Source: a bacterium
GTDB taxonomy: Bacteria; Patescibacteriota; Microgenomatia; UBA1406; GWC2-37-13
Direction of reading: 5' to 3'
Length of the DNA stretch: 64,000 nt
NCBI GenBank assembly: GCA_021789995.1
Contig: JAJYIQ010000002.1
Span: 158,597-222,596 of the forward strand
A model generated the notes under the pieces. It saw nothing but the letters and a program-made list of their open reading frames with translations. It made no database searches and was not told the DNA's origin. The position numbers were made by a program, and so were the translations under genes. Of the stretch, positions 18,465 through 27,504 are shown piece after piece. Numbering within the stretch: position 1 is the stretch's first letter; the number at the start of each line of letters is the position of its first letter.

Positions 18465-20255
18465 TTATTCCCTCAGGTATCTCTCCGCCTGAAAGGTATA
18501 CAATTTGGCATACTGGTTGGGGTTTTTCATGAGTGATTCATGATTGCCGTCTTCAACTATCCGGCCTTTATCGATGACGACAATCCTTTCCGCATCTTTG
18601 ATGGTGGAAAACCGGTGGGAAATAAAAATGATCGTATTTTTTTTAGTTTCCCGGTGCAGCCGGTCGAAGATTTCCATTTCCGACTTGGCATCGATCGCTG
18701 ATGTCGGCTCGTCAAGGATCAGTACCGGTGCTTTTTTCACATACGCTCGGGCAATTGCCAGCTGCTGCCACTGACCGCCGGACAAATCAACGCCGCCTTT
18801 ATATTGCGGCCCCAATTGCTGGTCAAGTGTTTGCGGATAATCTTTAGTGAAATTCCAGGCATTGGACAGTTTCAGGGCTTTCAGAAATTCGTCATCGTCA
18901 TTTTTGCCGCCGCTTGCCATTTCCAGATTATCACGTATCGATAAATAAAATTTGCCAAACGACTGGAAAAGCGTCGAATACATAAGGAATAAAACATCCT
19001 CGGGGATTTCCTTCAGGTCGATGCCGTTAATGGTAATTCTTCCAACAGTCGGATCATACATGCGCATCAATAGTTTGACCATGGTTGATTTACCGGCACC
19101 ATTCTCGCCGATAATGGCGATGTTTTGGCCGTAAGGAATAGTCAGATTAAGGTTTTTTAACACCAGTTTATCGGTGCCTGGATATGCAAAAGAAACATTG
19201 TCAAATGTGATCGTCGGTTCTCCCAGTTTTTCCGCGAGGGCCAGTTTTTTGTCCTTCGCCAGTTTCAGAAAAGGAATGATACTTTTTAAGTCATAAAAAT
19301 TGATGGCGTCGGCAATAAAAGGCGAATCGGAAACAAGCTGGCCAAATGTTGTCATAAGTTGCAATAAATTGCCGGAAAACCAGAAAACGTTGATGTAAAG
19401 AAGGACGAATATGCCGGCGGAAATTTTATGGCTGGTTAATTGCGAGGCGGTATAGATCAAAAAAATAAAAATCGATAGGGTCGGTAGCAGTTCCACAAAA
19501 GATAATGTAATCCAAACCCGTTTGAACAGCCGGAGCTGTTTTTCGGTGAACTGCCGGTATATGGTCATTAATTTATGTCTTAAAAAATCGAAAGCGTTGA
19601 ATAGTTTTATCTCCGGTAAATTATCCCGGCCGCATATAATGCTTTGCAGGTATTCGAACCGCTTGCGCAAATCGGAATCGGCCCGGTAAATGGTAAAGGT
19701 ATATTCACCAAATTTTGCCCTTATAATAAGTGGAATCAGGTGGGCAATTAAAACGATAAAGGCGATTAGCGGTGAACCGAAAGCGAATATCGCCAGAATA
19801 AGAGAAAACATAATTATTCGTTGGAGAAAATCGACCAGGTATTGGGCATACCATTTGAACTGCATCTGGAAGCGGTTGAATGTGCGCCAGATCATGTCGT
19901 TTTTGGCCGGATCCTCATAGGTCGGCAGGTCGAGCGTCGCCAGTTTACGGACGAAATCCTGGTTATTGTAAATTGCCTGTTTGATATCGATCAAATTCCA
20001 GACATACTCCCGGAATTTATCGAGGAAATTCCACACAACTTCATATAAAAGACGGATGATGATTATTTGAAAAATATTCAGGCCGAAAAAAGCCCGTTTG
20101 CCTATCGCCAGATCGATAATCAGGCTGTAAAAAAATATTGTTCCGATACTCATAAAACCGATAATTACCTGAATAAAAATATAAAGCAGAAAGAGCCATT
20201 TGGCGGCTTTAAAAGTCCGTGTCAAGACGAAACGGGCGGCGTGAATTATTTTCAC
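18465..20255 (-). CDS. ABC exporter, fused transmembrane and ATPase domains
   Basis: 596 residues: six-helix N-terminal transmembrane domain (to about residue 330), then an ATPase with Walker A GENGAGKST, signature LSGGQWQQLAIARA, Walker B VLILDEPTSAID and the switch His in IFISHRFSTI. It resembles half-transporter exporters of the MsbA/multidrug type that work as homodimers; substrate unknown. The start is GTG (20253-20255), and TGT-TAGAAT lies exactly 6 nt upstream, predicting a leaderless mRNA. Confidence 0.93.
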   Translation of the reverse strand: MKIIHAARFVLTRTFKAAKWLFLLYIFIQVIIGFMSIGTIFFYSLIIDLAIGKRAFFGLNIFQIIIIRLLYEVVWNFLDKFREYVWNLIDIKQAIYNNQDFVRKLATLDLPTYEDPAKNDMIWRTFNRFQMQFKWYAQYLVDFLQRIIMFSLILAIFAFGSPLIAFIVLIAHLIPLIIRAKFGEYTFTIYRADSDLRKRFEYLQSIICGRDNLPEIKLFNAFDFLRHKLMTIYRQFTEKQLRLFKRVWITLSFVELLPTLSIFIFLIYTASQLTSHKISAGIFVLLYINVFWFSGNLLQLMTTFGQLVSDSPFIADAINFYDLKSIIPFLKLAKDKKLALAEKLGEPTITFDNVSFAYPGTDKLVLKNLNLTIPYGQNIAIIGENGAGKSTMVKLLMRMYDPTVGRITINGIDLKEIPEDVLFLMYSTLFQSFGKFYLSIRDNLEMASGGKNDDDEFLKALKLSNAWNFTKDYPQTLDQQLGPQYKGGVDLSGGQWQQLAIARAYVKKAPVLILDEPTSAIDAKSEMEIFDRLHRETKKNTIIFISHRFSTIKDAERIVVIDKGRIVEDGNHESLMKNPNQYAKLYTFQAERYLRE

Positions 20256-20259
20256 AAAA

Positions 20260-21087
20260 TCATTCTAACATAAAGCCGGAGAAGAGAAGGCGCTGGATGG
20301 CATAAGTCGGAAAATGTTCGGATAAAAGATAAAGAAGCTCGGAAAATTCGGGGTATTTTTGCGACAGGCGAATGACAACATTTACCGGGGAAAAAATCAG
20401 GTTGGGAATCATAGATAGTGACTGCAAAATTATTTTCTCCGTTCCCAACCGTATCATCAGGCATTGCTCGGTTTTCATATGTTGCCAAAATTCATTGCGG
20501 CAGCGTGTCATGTATTCCGGCAGGAAATCCGGCTCAATGGCGCCCGGCGACGATTTGATCAGACCGGATGGCCGGTTTCCAACCTGGCGATTATTAACGC
20601 TGGCTAATATCAACGTGTCATCAATGATAAACTGTCCGGGGTCAATTCCGGTTTCCGTTTCCTGTGCCGCTGGATTTTTATTGACAGTATTTGGCAATTT
20701 CTTGGCCGCGATCGCCCAGCCTTTGACTGCTTCGCGTAAAGCAATAAAAACGTATGCCAATTTAATATTGATAAAAAATATTTTGAAGAGATCTTTTTGA
20801 AAATAATAAAAAGCCGGAGTTTGTCGGTAACGGGATAACCAATCGTGCAAATCGTCCGACTTGGGTAAACCGGAATGGATTAAGGGCAATATATTTGTTT
20901 CCGTCTCTGCCACCAAATCGGCAAACTTCCGGTCTTTTAAATTAATGATCAGCTGGTTGGCAATATAATCGAAGTATTCGGGAAAAGCACCAAGGTACTG
21001 AAAAAAAATCGGGACAGCATCGACATCCAGCGCTTCTTTTAATGAATCAAAATGCTTATTTTCGGAAACGGGCTTGATATGTATCAT
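20260..21087 (-). CDS. Hypothetical helical protein
   Basis: 275 residues, mostly helical. Segments such as VPIFFQYLGAFPEYFDYI recall the repeats of DehI-type haloacid dehalogenase-like proteins, but the match is from memory and weak. No signal peptide. The start codon overlaps the htrA stop (TAATG), making it the last gene of the 24132-20260 run. Role in a protease operon is unknown. Confidence 0.6.
   Translation of the reverse strand: MIHIKPVSENKHFDSLKEALDVDAVPIFFQYLGAFPEYFDYIANQLIINLKDRKFADLVAETETNILPLIHSGLPKSDDLHDWLSRYRQTPAFYYFQKDLFKIFFINIKLAYVFIALREAVKGWAIAAKKLPNTVNKNPAAQETETGIDPGQFIIDDTLILASVNNRQVGNRPSGLIKSSPGAIEPDFLPEYMTRCRNEFWQHMKTEQCLMIRLGTEKIILQSLSMIPNLIFSPVNVVIRLSQKYPEFSELLYLLSEHFPTYAIQRLLFSGFMLE
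20262..20270 (-). promoter_or_regulatory. Extended -10 promoter of the ABC exporter
   Basis: Minus-strand TGT-TAGAAT with 6 nt to the GTG start at 20255; the predicted start site is the G of GTG. Confidence 0.65.
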
Positions 21088-22229
21088 TAGGGGGCGGTAC
21101 CAAGGGTAACAGTGACGGTTTTAACCTCCTTGTTGCGGACGATTTTCAACTGTACCCGGTCGCCAACTTTCTTTTTGTTAATAAGTTGAGTCAATATCTG
21201 ATCATTACTGCCGTTGATTTTTTGGCCGTCGAACTCGGTAATTACATCCTCGGTCTGGATACCTGCCGAATCGGCAGGTGAACCCTGGACGACTTCGACG
21301 ACGTAGGCTCCCTGAACCATGTCATTTAAAACAGCCGTTTGTTTATCAATCATTTTGTAACGGACGCCGATATATGGCTGTTCAAAAGTGTTGCCGTTTT
21401 TATTGAAATTATCAATCAAATTTTTGACGACGTTGACGGGAATGGCAAAGCCAATATTCTGTCCTCCCGAAGCAATGGCGGTGTTGATGCCGATAACCTG
21501 GCCGGCGGAATTAAGAAGCGGGCCGCCGGAATTGCCGGGAGAAATCGGCGCATCCGTTTGAATGACATTATCCAATTTTTCGACATAGCCTTCATAAGGC
21601 GACCCGGCGGTGATACCCCGACCCAGACCGGAAATGATTCCTTTAGTGACGGTATTGGTAAACTCGCCAAGCGGCGTACCGATGGCAATCGCCAGCTGCC
21701 CCAGTTCAAGATGGGAGGAGTCGCCGAGTTTGAGCGGCTTAAGACCACTGGCATTGATTTTCAAAATCGCCAAATCGTTCAGCGGATCACGGTAAATTTT
21801 ATCCACTGTATATTTTTTTCCGTCATTCGTCAATACTTGATAAGCGGCTGACGTATCGGAAACGACGTGCTTATTGGTGATAATCAACCCATCGGCGGAT
21901 ACGATAAAACCGCTGCCGATATTTTGTTCGATATTTTGCGTCTGGCCGGGTACCTGCTGGAATGGCGAAAACGGGTTAAACGGATCGAACTGCAAAGAAT
22001 TACCGGTAGTTGATGTTGTCTTTATTCCGACCGTGACAACCGACGGAATCGCTTCCTTGACGACATTGGTGATAACCGATTCCTCATAGACAACTGTTTG
22101 TTTCACGGTTGGCGTGGATACGGTTGATGATAACGACGGCAAATTAATATTAGTAGACAAAAGATGGGTCGCTTGTCCGACATAAACAATCGCAATCAAA
22201 AGCACCACCAAGATGATTAGTTTTTTCAT
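21087..22229 (-). CDS. HtrA/DegP-like serine protease with PDZ domain
   Basis: S1C protease for extracytoplasmic protein quality control. 380 residues: N-terminal membrane anchor (residues 3-22), a Ser/Thr-rich linker, then the trypsin fold with His121 (ITNKHVV), Asp152 (NDLAIL) and Ser234 (GNSGGP), and one C-terminal PDZ domain (VVEVVQGSPADSAGI). It overlaps the upstream Ctp gene by 4 nt, so two envelope proteases are translated together. Confidence 0.95.
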   Translation of the reverse strand: MKKLIILVVLLIAIVYVGQATHLLSTNINLPSLSSTVSTPTVKQTVVYEESVITNVVKEAIPSVVTVGIKTTSTTGNSLQFDPFNPFSPFQQVPGQTQNIEQNIGSGFIVSADGLIITNKHVVSDTSAAYQVLTNDGKKYTVDKIYRDPLNDLAILKINASGLKPLKLGDSSHLELGQLAIAIGTPLGEFTNTVTKGIISGLGRGITAGSPYEGYVEKLDNVIQTDAPISPGNSGGPLLNSAGQVIGINTAIASGGQNIGFAIPVNVVKNLIDNFNKNGNTFEQPYIGVRYKMIDKQTAVLNDMVQGAYVVEVVQGSPADSAGIQTEDVITEFDGQKINGSNDQILTQLINKKKVGDRVQLKIVRNKEVKTVTVTLGTAP

Positions 22230-23443
22230 TTATTTTTATTTAAAACAACTTCTATTGCTTTGTCAAGCTGGGCATCTTCCGCTCGGTTAAGGGTATTGCC
22301 TTCGGGAACTTTATTTTCGATACTGATATCGGGCGTAATTCCTTTACCGTTGATCCAATCGCCATTCGGCAAAACCCATTTGGCGACGGTGACGTGCAAT
22401 CCGGCACCGTTTTTCAGATCAAGCGCTTCCTGGACAGAACCTTTACCGAAACTTTTCTCGCCGACTAATTTTGCCCGATTATAATCTCTCAAAGCTCCGG
22501 CCAGGATCTCCGACGCCGACGCCGACCCTTTATTAATTAATATTGATAACGGAATATTCTGAAGATTACCTGAACGCTCGGAGTAATAATCGTGGTTTCC
22601 GGTCGTTGTAGATTCCTGTTTGACAATTAATTTGCCCTGCGGTAAAAACTCGGAAGCGAGGTAAACCGCACTGTCCAAAAAGCCGCCCGGATTATCACGC
22701 AAGTCAAGGACCATTCCCTTGATTTGTTTTTTATCCCATTTGTTTTTGATATCGGTGACCGCTTTATCCCATTCGGCGTTGGTATTGTCGCCGAACTGGT
22801 TCAATTTGAGAATGGCAACATTATTTTCATAAGACAAATCAACCGAGGAAACATTGATTTGATCGCGGACGATGGGGACAGTGATTTCCTTGCCGTTTCG
22901 GTCAAGAGTCAATACCACCTTTTCCCCTTTTTTGCCGCGGATCTTCAATACTGCCTGCGTCAGTGTCCAGGATTGAGTTGATTGGCCGTCGACTTTAGTG
23001 ATGAAGTCGCCAGCTTTTACCCCTGCTTTTTCGGCGGGCGAGTTTTTTAACGGCGCGATAATGATGATCCGGTTGTCCTTTAATCCCAGCTGCGCACCGA
23101 TACCCTCGAATTGGCCGCCCAGATCCTCTTTGGTTTGTTTATTTTCATCAGGCGTCAAGAAGAAGGTATACGGGTCGTCGACAGAAGAGACCATCCCTTT
23201 CAAAGCGCCGTAAAACATTTTTTTGGGATCGATTTTTTTCTTGTCGACATATTTTTGCTGAAGATCATTCCATGTCTGCCAAAACAGCCCGGAATCGAAA
23301 CCGGCCGGCGCACCATTTAAGACCGGATAATTAACCGATCCGGGGAAATTAAAGCTTTTATACTCTCCCAACTTGTAGCCGATGCCGAATAAAAAAACGC
23401 CAATCGACAAAAAAAGAAGAATACTGGTGATTTTATTGCTCAT
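22226..23443 (-). CDS. C-terminal processing peptidase (S41 family)
   Basis: 405 residues: N-terminal signal anchor, PDZ domain (GIGAQLGLKDNRIIII), then the tail-specific protease fold. LDLRDNPGGFLDSAV and the catalytic GSASASEI (Ser309) with Lys334 and Gln338 in GEKSFGKGSVQ are present. It cleaves exported proteins from their C-termini. Overlaps of 4 nt on both sides join it to htrA and to the 23440-24132 gene. Confidence 0.95.
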   Translation of the reverse strand: MSNKITSILLFLSIGVFLFGIGYKLGEYKSFNFPGSVNYPVLNGAPAGFDSGLFWQTWNDLQQKYVDKKKIDPKKMFYGALKGMVSSVDDPYTFFLTPDENKQTKEDLGGQFEGIGAQLGLKDNRIIIIAPLKNSPAEKAGVKAGDFITKVDGQSTQSWTLTQAVLKIRGKKGEKVVLTLDRNGKEITVPIVRDQINVSSVDLSYENNVAILKLNQFGDNTNAEWDKAVTDIKNKWDKKQIKGMVLDLRDNPGGFLDSAVYLASEFLPQGKLIVKQESTTTGNHDYYSERSGNLQNIPLSILINKGSASASEILAGALRDYNRAKLVGEKSFGKGSVQEALDLKNGAGLHVTVAKWVLPNGDWINGKGITPDISIENKVPEGNTLNRAEDAQLDKAIEVVLNKNK

Positions 23444-24132
23444 TCGTAAAAGTATATTGTACTATGTTCCCTATTGATTAAGCAATAGGGAAGTTGAAGG
23501 TCGAGAATCTTTTTGCTGTCGGCAATATTTTTTAATTGGGCAAAGGGCAGATTCGTTTGTTCATTTAAATGGGTCAGGGTAACAAAACCGGTAGCGCCGA
23601 TCGCCTCGGCTTTTTGCTGCAGGTAACCAGTGATGGTTTCAGAAAAAAATATTTTTCCGTCCAGCCCGTCTTCGGTATATAATACTTTACCGCCAAAGTC
23701 GGCGGTCGATTTCTGCAGCGGAAATTCCCGGCTTTTTTTTAGTTCAACAGTAATTGTTTGCTTATTAACAGCGGAGATTTCTCCCCGGAAAAATGTTTTC
23801 TGGACCATGTTGGCGCTTCCGGCGGTAACAATAATAATATTTCCGGTAGTGTGGTCAATTTCCTTAATTATGCCGGAAAATTTGCTTTTCATTTTTTTTG
23901 TCGACAAAAGCCCTTTATTAATGCCGATCAAATCACCGATATTAACGGCATCGCCAACGAATTTACGCAGATGGTTGAATATTTTGGATGGAGCAATGCC
24001 TAAATAGCTTGCGGCTTCGAGGGTAACGGTTATCGTCTCCTTTTTTTCCAGAAACGGCATGCCGATATCGACGGTTTGGCCGGCTTTCAGCAAACATTTT
24101 GCGTCATCAGGGATGGTAAGTGTTACCTGCAT
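23440..24132 (-). CDS. Hypothetical protein with a lipoyl/barrel-sandwich-like segment
   Basis: 230 residues, no signal peptide. The segment VGDAVNIGDLIGINKGLL followed by SKFSGIIKEID and GNIIIV resembles the hairpin pattern of biotinyl/lipoyl-like barrel-sandwich domains, but no lipoylation motif is visible. Family unrecognised. It heads an operon with the Ctp and HtrA proteases (4-nt overlap), so an envelope-related role is a guess. TGC-TATAAT lies 7 nt before its ATG. Confidence 0.75.
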   Translation of the reverse strand: MQVTLTIPDDAKCLLKAGQTVDIGMPFLEKKETITVTLEAASYLGIAPSKIFNHLRKFVGDAVNIGDLIGINKGLLSTKKMKSKFSGIIKEIDHTTGNIIIVTAGSANMVQKTFFRGEISAVNKQTITVELKKSREFPLQKSTADFGGKVLYTEDGLDGKIFFSETITGYLQQKAEAIGATGFVTLTHLNEQTNLPFAQLKNIADSKKILDLQLPYCLINREHSTIYFYE

Positions 24133-24139
24133 GAATTAG

Positions 24140-24148
24140 ATTATAGCA
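24140..24148 (-). promoter_or_regulatory. Extended -10 promoter of the ctp-htrA operon
   Basis: Minus-strand TGC-TATAAT, 7 nt before the ATG at 24132; predicted leader 1 nt. Confidence 0.65.
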
Positions 24149-24150
24149 CG

Positions 24151-24357
24151 TTAACGTAGACCCTGATAGGAGACGTAAGGAAGCATGGCCAGATAACGGG
24201 CATATTTGATTTCTTTGGTCAGTTTTCGCTGATGTTTGGCACACAAATTTGACTTTTCCCGGTTGACGATTTTCTTCCGGGGTGACAAAAATTTTTCCAA
24301 GTTATCCAAGTCTTTAAAACTCGGCTCTGTTTTATATTGGCAAAAAAAACACTTCAT
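24151..24357 (-). CDS. rpsR: 30S ribosomal protein bS18
   Basis: 68 residues. N-terminal CFFC and a later CAKHQRKLTKEIKYARYLAMLPY give a possible zinc site plus the S18 signature. Third gene of rpsF-ssb-rpsR. The usual next gene rplI (bL9) is absent, in line with the reported lack of bL9 in CPR bacteria. Confidence 0.95.
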   Translation of the reverse strand: MKCFFCQYKTEPSFKDLDNLEKFLSPRKKIVNREKSNLCAKHQRKLTKEIKYARYLAMLPYVSYQGLR

Positions 24358-24389
24358 TCTTTAAAATCTGAAAATTAATAATTAAAACT

Positions 24390-24893
24390 TTAAAACGGTA
24401 TGTCGTCGGGACTGATGTTTTCGTCGGCTTTCACCGGTTCTTCTTCGACAGTTTCTTGCGGTGTTTTCGGTTCGTTTGCGACCGCCGTCGGTTCAGCGGC
24501 AGTTGTCTCTTCGTTGGCAACCGGGCTTTTTTCCGCTGTCATTTCCGTTGCTTTTCGGCCATCACCAAAAACGATAAAATCATCAAGAACAATTTCGGTG
24601 ATCGACCGCTGCTGGCCGTCACGGCCGGTAAACGACCGGTAAGTGATCCGGCCTTCCAAAAAGACTTTCTTGCCTTTGGTCAACAGTTTACCGCAAAGTT
24701 CGGCCAGTTTTTGCCAGGCGACAAGCCGATGATATTGTGTTTCTTCTTTGGTTTGACCATCGTTAGTGGTCCAACTGCGATTGGTGGCAACTCCGAAAGT
24801 ACAGACAGCAGTACCGGCCGGGGTGTATTTCAACTCCGGATCACGCGTCAGGTTACCGATTAAAATTACCCGATTCAAAGAACGGCTGGCCAT
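24390..24893 (-). CDS. ssb: Single-stranded DNA-binding protein
   Basis: 167 residues: OB-fold starting LNRVILIGNLTRDPELKYTPAG, then a disordered Thr/Glu-rich linker and the acidic tip SPDDIPF that recruits partner proteins. It starts 1 nt after the rpsF stop, the canonical arrangement. Confidence 0.97.
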   Translation of the reverse strand: MASRSLNRVILIGNLTRDPELKYTPAGTAVCTFGVATNRSWTTNDGQTKEETQYHRLVAWQKLAELCGKLLTKGKKVFLEGRITYRSFTGRDGQQRSITEIVLDDFIVFGDGRKATEMTAEKSPVANEETTAAEPTAVANEPKTPQETVEEEPVKADENISPDDIPF

Positions 24894-24894
24894 G

Positions 24895-25155
24895 TTATTT
24901 TGTTAGCAATAAATATCTTAACAGCTTCTCATGGAAATTTAACCGGCGTTTCAATTCGGCCACTTTCGTTTGATCGACGTCCAATGTCCAGTTATAAAAA
25001 TAGGCCGTATGATTCTTTTTTACCCGGTAAGCCAGGGTTTTTTGACCCCAATTTTCTTCCGAGTCAACTTTCACCGCTAACGATTCCAGCAATTCCTTAA
25101 TTTTTTTTGACTCCGCTTCTTCAGACAGAAGGAAGGTTAATTCGTACTTAGCCAT
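24895..25155 (-). CDS. rpsF: 30S ribosomal protein bS6
   Basis: 86 residues, a compact S6 with YELTFLLSEEAESKKIKELL and LDVDQTKVAELKRRLNFHEKLLRYLLL. First gene of the rpsF-ssb-rpsR operon. The 37-nt divergent region to the next gene holds overlapping AT-rich -10 boxes for both directions. Confidence 0.93.
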   Translation of the reverse strand: MAKYELTFLLSEEAESKKIKELLESLAVKVDSEENWGQKTLAYRVKKNHTAYFYNWTLDVDQTKVAELKRRLNFHEKLLRYLLLTK

Positions 25156-25176
25156 AATTAGTTTTCTGCTAAGCTA

Positions 25177-25182
25177 TATAAT
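25177..25182 (+). promoter_or_regulatory. -10 box of the GT-C gene at 25193
   Basis: TATAAT 10 nt before the ATG; predicted leader about 4 nt. It overlaps possible rpsF promoter sequence on the other strand. Confidence 0.5.
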
Positions 25183-25192
25183 AATATTTGGC

Positions 25193-26743
25193 ATGCGAAA
25201 AATCAACTGGAAAAGAATATTGTCTTATTGCTGCATTGCTATATTATTGATATCTACCAGATTCGTCAATTTGGGTTGGGGACTGCCGTATCCGATGCAC
25301 CCGGATGAAAGAAATATGGCCGTTGCCATCCTGTCGCTCGCCAATTCGTTCAATCCCCATTTTTTCGCTTATGGGCAATTTCCGTTGTATTTGGCATATT
25401 TCCTGCTGCAGCTGTCGCATCAGCCGCTAAATTTTGTTAGCGCCACCCTCGCCCTAAGAATTATTTCTGCCGTTGCATCAATAATTAATGTATTTATATT
25501 ATTGGAAATCCTGAACTTCCTGAATCATAAAGCCAAAATATTAAATCTGCTGGCGGTTACCCTGTTTATTTTCTCCCCTGCTTTCATCCAGCTTTCCCAT
25601 TTCGGCACGACGGAATCATTGCTAATGCTTTTTTACTCGCTAATTATTTATGAATCCTTAAAACACAAACAGGATATTCTTTTTCTGGCTTTATGGTCGG
25701 GTTTGGCGGCCGCCACAAAAGTATCCGCTCTTATTTTTTGGATAGTGCCGTTGACGGTGATCACATGTCGATTCATTAATGAATCGGGGCGTCGGAAGGT
25801 TTTTGCTCAAATGATTAAATATCTTGAACTGTCAATGCTATTCGGAATAATATTTGCGCCTTACAATTTGCTCGCTTTTGACGAATTTCGCAATTCAATC
25901 AGTTACGAATCGGCGGTGGCCACCGGCAGCATCCTCGTCTTTTATACCCGGCAGTTTGTCGGAACAATTCCGGTTTTATTTCAATTTACTAAAATATTTC
26001 CTTATGCTTTAGGTTGGCCGGTAACGATACTGGCTATTTTAGGATTACTGGGTTTATCGTGGAAGTCAAAAGAATTTAATCTGCTGCGGCTGGCGTTTTT
26101 TGTTTACTTTATTCCCAACGCGTTTCTTTTTACCAAATGGACGAGATTTATGGCGCCGGTATTTCCGTTAATGATTTTGTTTGCTATCTTATTTCTTTTT
26201 TCTTTGTCATTTCGAGCAGCGTCGCCCTTATTAAAACGTTTTAAGGGATCCTTCGCTTCGCTCGGGATGATAGGAATGATAATTATTGTGATTATGGCGG
26301 TAATTCCCGGTATTTTATATCTGCGCGTTTATCTCTACCCCAATGTCCGGTTCCAGGCGACGGAATGGATTGATAAGAATGTCCCGAAAAATTCCGTCAT
26401 TCTTTCGGAGACGGCCAATGTAGTCGACGTGCCTTTCGATACCCAAAACTACCGTTATATTTCCTTTGATTTTTATGACCTGGACCAGAATTACGAGTTG
26501 CAGCAGGAATTAATGCGGGACATTAAAGCAGCCGATTATATAATTGTTCCCTCAAGAAGAGTATTTATGAACCATCCGGCAAACGAATATCCGAAATTAA
26601 ATAATTATTACCGTCAATTATTTTCCGGGCGGTTGGGTTTTAAGAAGGTGGCGGAATTCGGAGTAAATAAATCCGACGAGCAGGCGGAAGAAACGTTTTC
26701 CGTGTTTGACCACCCGGTGATTAGAATATACAAAAGGATATAA
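25193..26743 (+). CDS. GT-C membrane glycosyltransferase (PMT/ArnT type)
   Basis: 516 residues, about eleven membrane helices. The first extracytoplasmic loop has MHPDERNMA with the Asp-Glu pair expected of PMT-like GT-C enzymes, which transfer sugars from polyprenyl phosphates. A soluble C-terminal region follows residue 390. Between helices near residue 340 the stretch FRAASPLLKRFKGSFASLG is encoded by a palindrome-ended element (26205-26271) that keeps the frame open. Acceptor unknown. Confidence 0.85.
   Translation: MRKINWKRILSYCCIAILLISTRFVNLGWGLPYPMHPDERNMAVAILSLANSFNPHFFAYGQFPLYLAYFLLQLSHQPLNFVSATLALRIISAVASIINVFILLEILNFLNHKAKILNLLAVTLFIFSPAFIQLSHFGTTESLLMLFYSLIIYESLKHKQDILFLALWSGLAAATKVSALIFWIVPLTVITCRFINESGRRKVFAQMIKYLELSMLFGIIFAPYNLLAFDEFRNSISYESAVATGSILVFYTRQFVGTIPVLFQFTKIFPYALGWPVTILAILGLLGLSWKSKEFNLLRLAFFVYFIPNAFLFTKWTRFMAPVFPLMILFAILFLFSLSFRAASPLLKRFKGSFASLGMIGMIIIVIMAVIPGILYLRVYLYPNVRFQATEWIDKNVPKNSVILSETANVVDVPFDTQNYRYISFDFYDLDQNYELQQELMRDIKAADYIIVPSRRVFMNHPANEYPKLNNYYRQLFSGRLGFKKVAEFGVNKSDEQAEETFSVFDHPVIRIYKRI
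26205..26271. repeat. Palindrome-ended element inserted in a glycosyltransferase gene
   Basis: Begins TGTCATTTCGAGC and ends GCTCGGGATGAT, imperfect inverted repeats, with CTTCGCTTCGCTCG near the 3' end. It is related in its ends to the miaA element and keeps the reading frame. Confidence 0.65.
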
Positions 26744-26745
26744 TG

Positions 26746-26754
26746 TGTTATCAT
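26746..26754 (+). promoter_or_regulatory. Extended -10 promoter of the SIMPL gene
   Basis: TGT-TATCAT with 6 nt to the ATG at 26761; predicted start at the A of ATG. Confidence 0.6.
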
Positions 26755-26760
26755 TAAATT

Positions 26761-27504
26761 ATGAATAAGGAAAATTTCAAATATTTCTTCCTGTCCGTAA
26801 TAGTTGTTTTAGCCGGTTTATATTTAATTAAGGCACTCGATATCTCCTATCCGCTGACCGTCACTTCCACTACAAAATCTTCGGAATTATCTGTCGTCGG
26901 CGAAGGAAAAGTTAATATCGTGCCGGATACGGCCTACGTCGATGCCGGCGTCACTGTCAACAATGCGCCGACAGTCGATGCCGTCCAGCAGCAGATTGAT
27001 GCCGTCAATAATAAAATCGTTGATGCCCTGAAAAACCTGGGAATAAAAAAGGAAGATATCAAGACATCCAATTATTCCGTTACTCCCAATTATAATTATG
27101 AGCGACAGACCGATACGATCTCCGGTTATAACGGCAACGTAACCGTTACGATTAAATTAACCAAGACTGATTTATCGGCTAAAGTGATTGAGGCGGTGAC
27201 GCAAGCCGGTGCCAACCAGGTGGGCGGCGTCCGTTTTGCCGTTGACAATCCCGACAAATTCCGGGAACTGGCCCGCGACGCGGCGATCAGTAATGCCAAG
27301 GAGCAGGCGCAGAAACTTGCCAAACAGCTGGGAATCACCTTGGGAAAAATAACCAATATTGTCGAAGAAAGTCCGAGCCAGCTATCGCCGATTTACGGAG
27401 CACTGTCGGCCAAAGGGATGGGCGGCGGTGTGGCTGCACCCCAGATCGAGCCCGGCAGCCAGACGATTACTTCGGTCGTGACTCTTTATTTTGAGAAGAA
27501 GTAA
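26761..27504 (+). CDS. SIMPL-domain (DUF541) protein, membrane anchored
   Basis: 247 residues with an N-terminal membrane anchor (residues 8-22). The SIMPL domain follows: SVVGEGKVNIVPDTAYVDAG, then KNLGIKKEDIKTSNYSVTPNY and AISNAKEQAQKLAKQLG. The family is periplasmic or surface-exposed and its biochemical role is unclear. It overlaps the convergent ABC ATPase gene by 38 nt at the 3' end. Confidence 0.93.
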   Translation: MNKENFKYFFLSVIVVLAGLYLIKALDISYPLTVTSTTKSSELSVVGEGKVNIVPDTAYVDAGVTVNNAPTVDAVQQQIDAVNNKIVDALKNLGIKKEDIKTSNYSVTPNYNYERQTDTISGYNGNVTVTIKLTKTDLSAKVIEAVTQAGANQVGGVRFAVDNPDKFRELARDAAISNAKEQAQKLAKQLGITLGKITNIVEESPSQLSPIYGALSAKGMGGGVAAPQIEPGSQTITSVVTLYFEKK

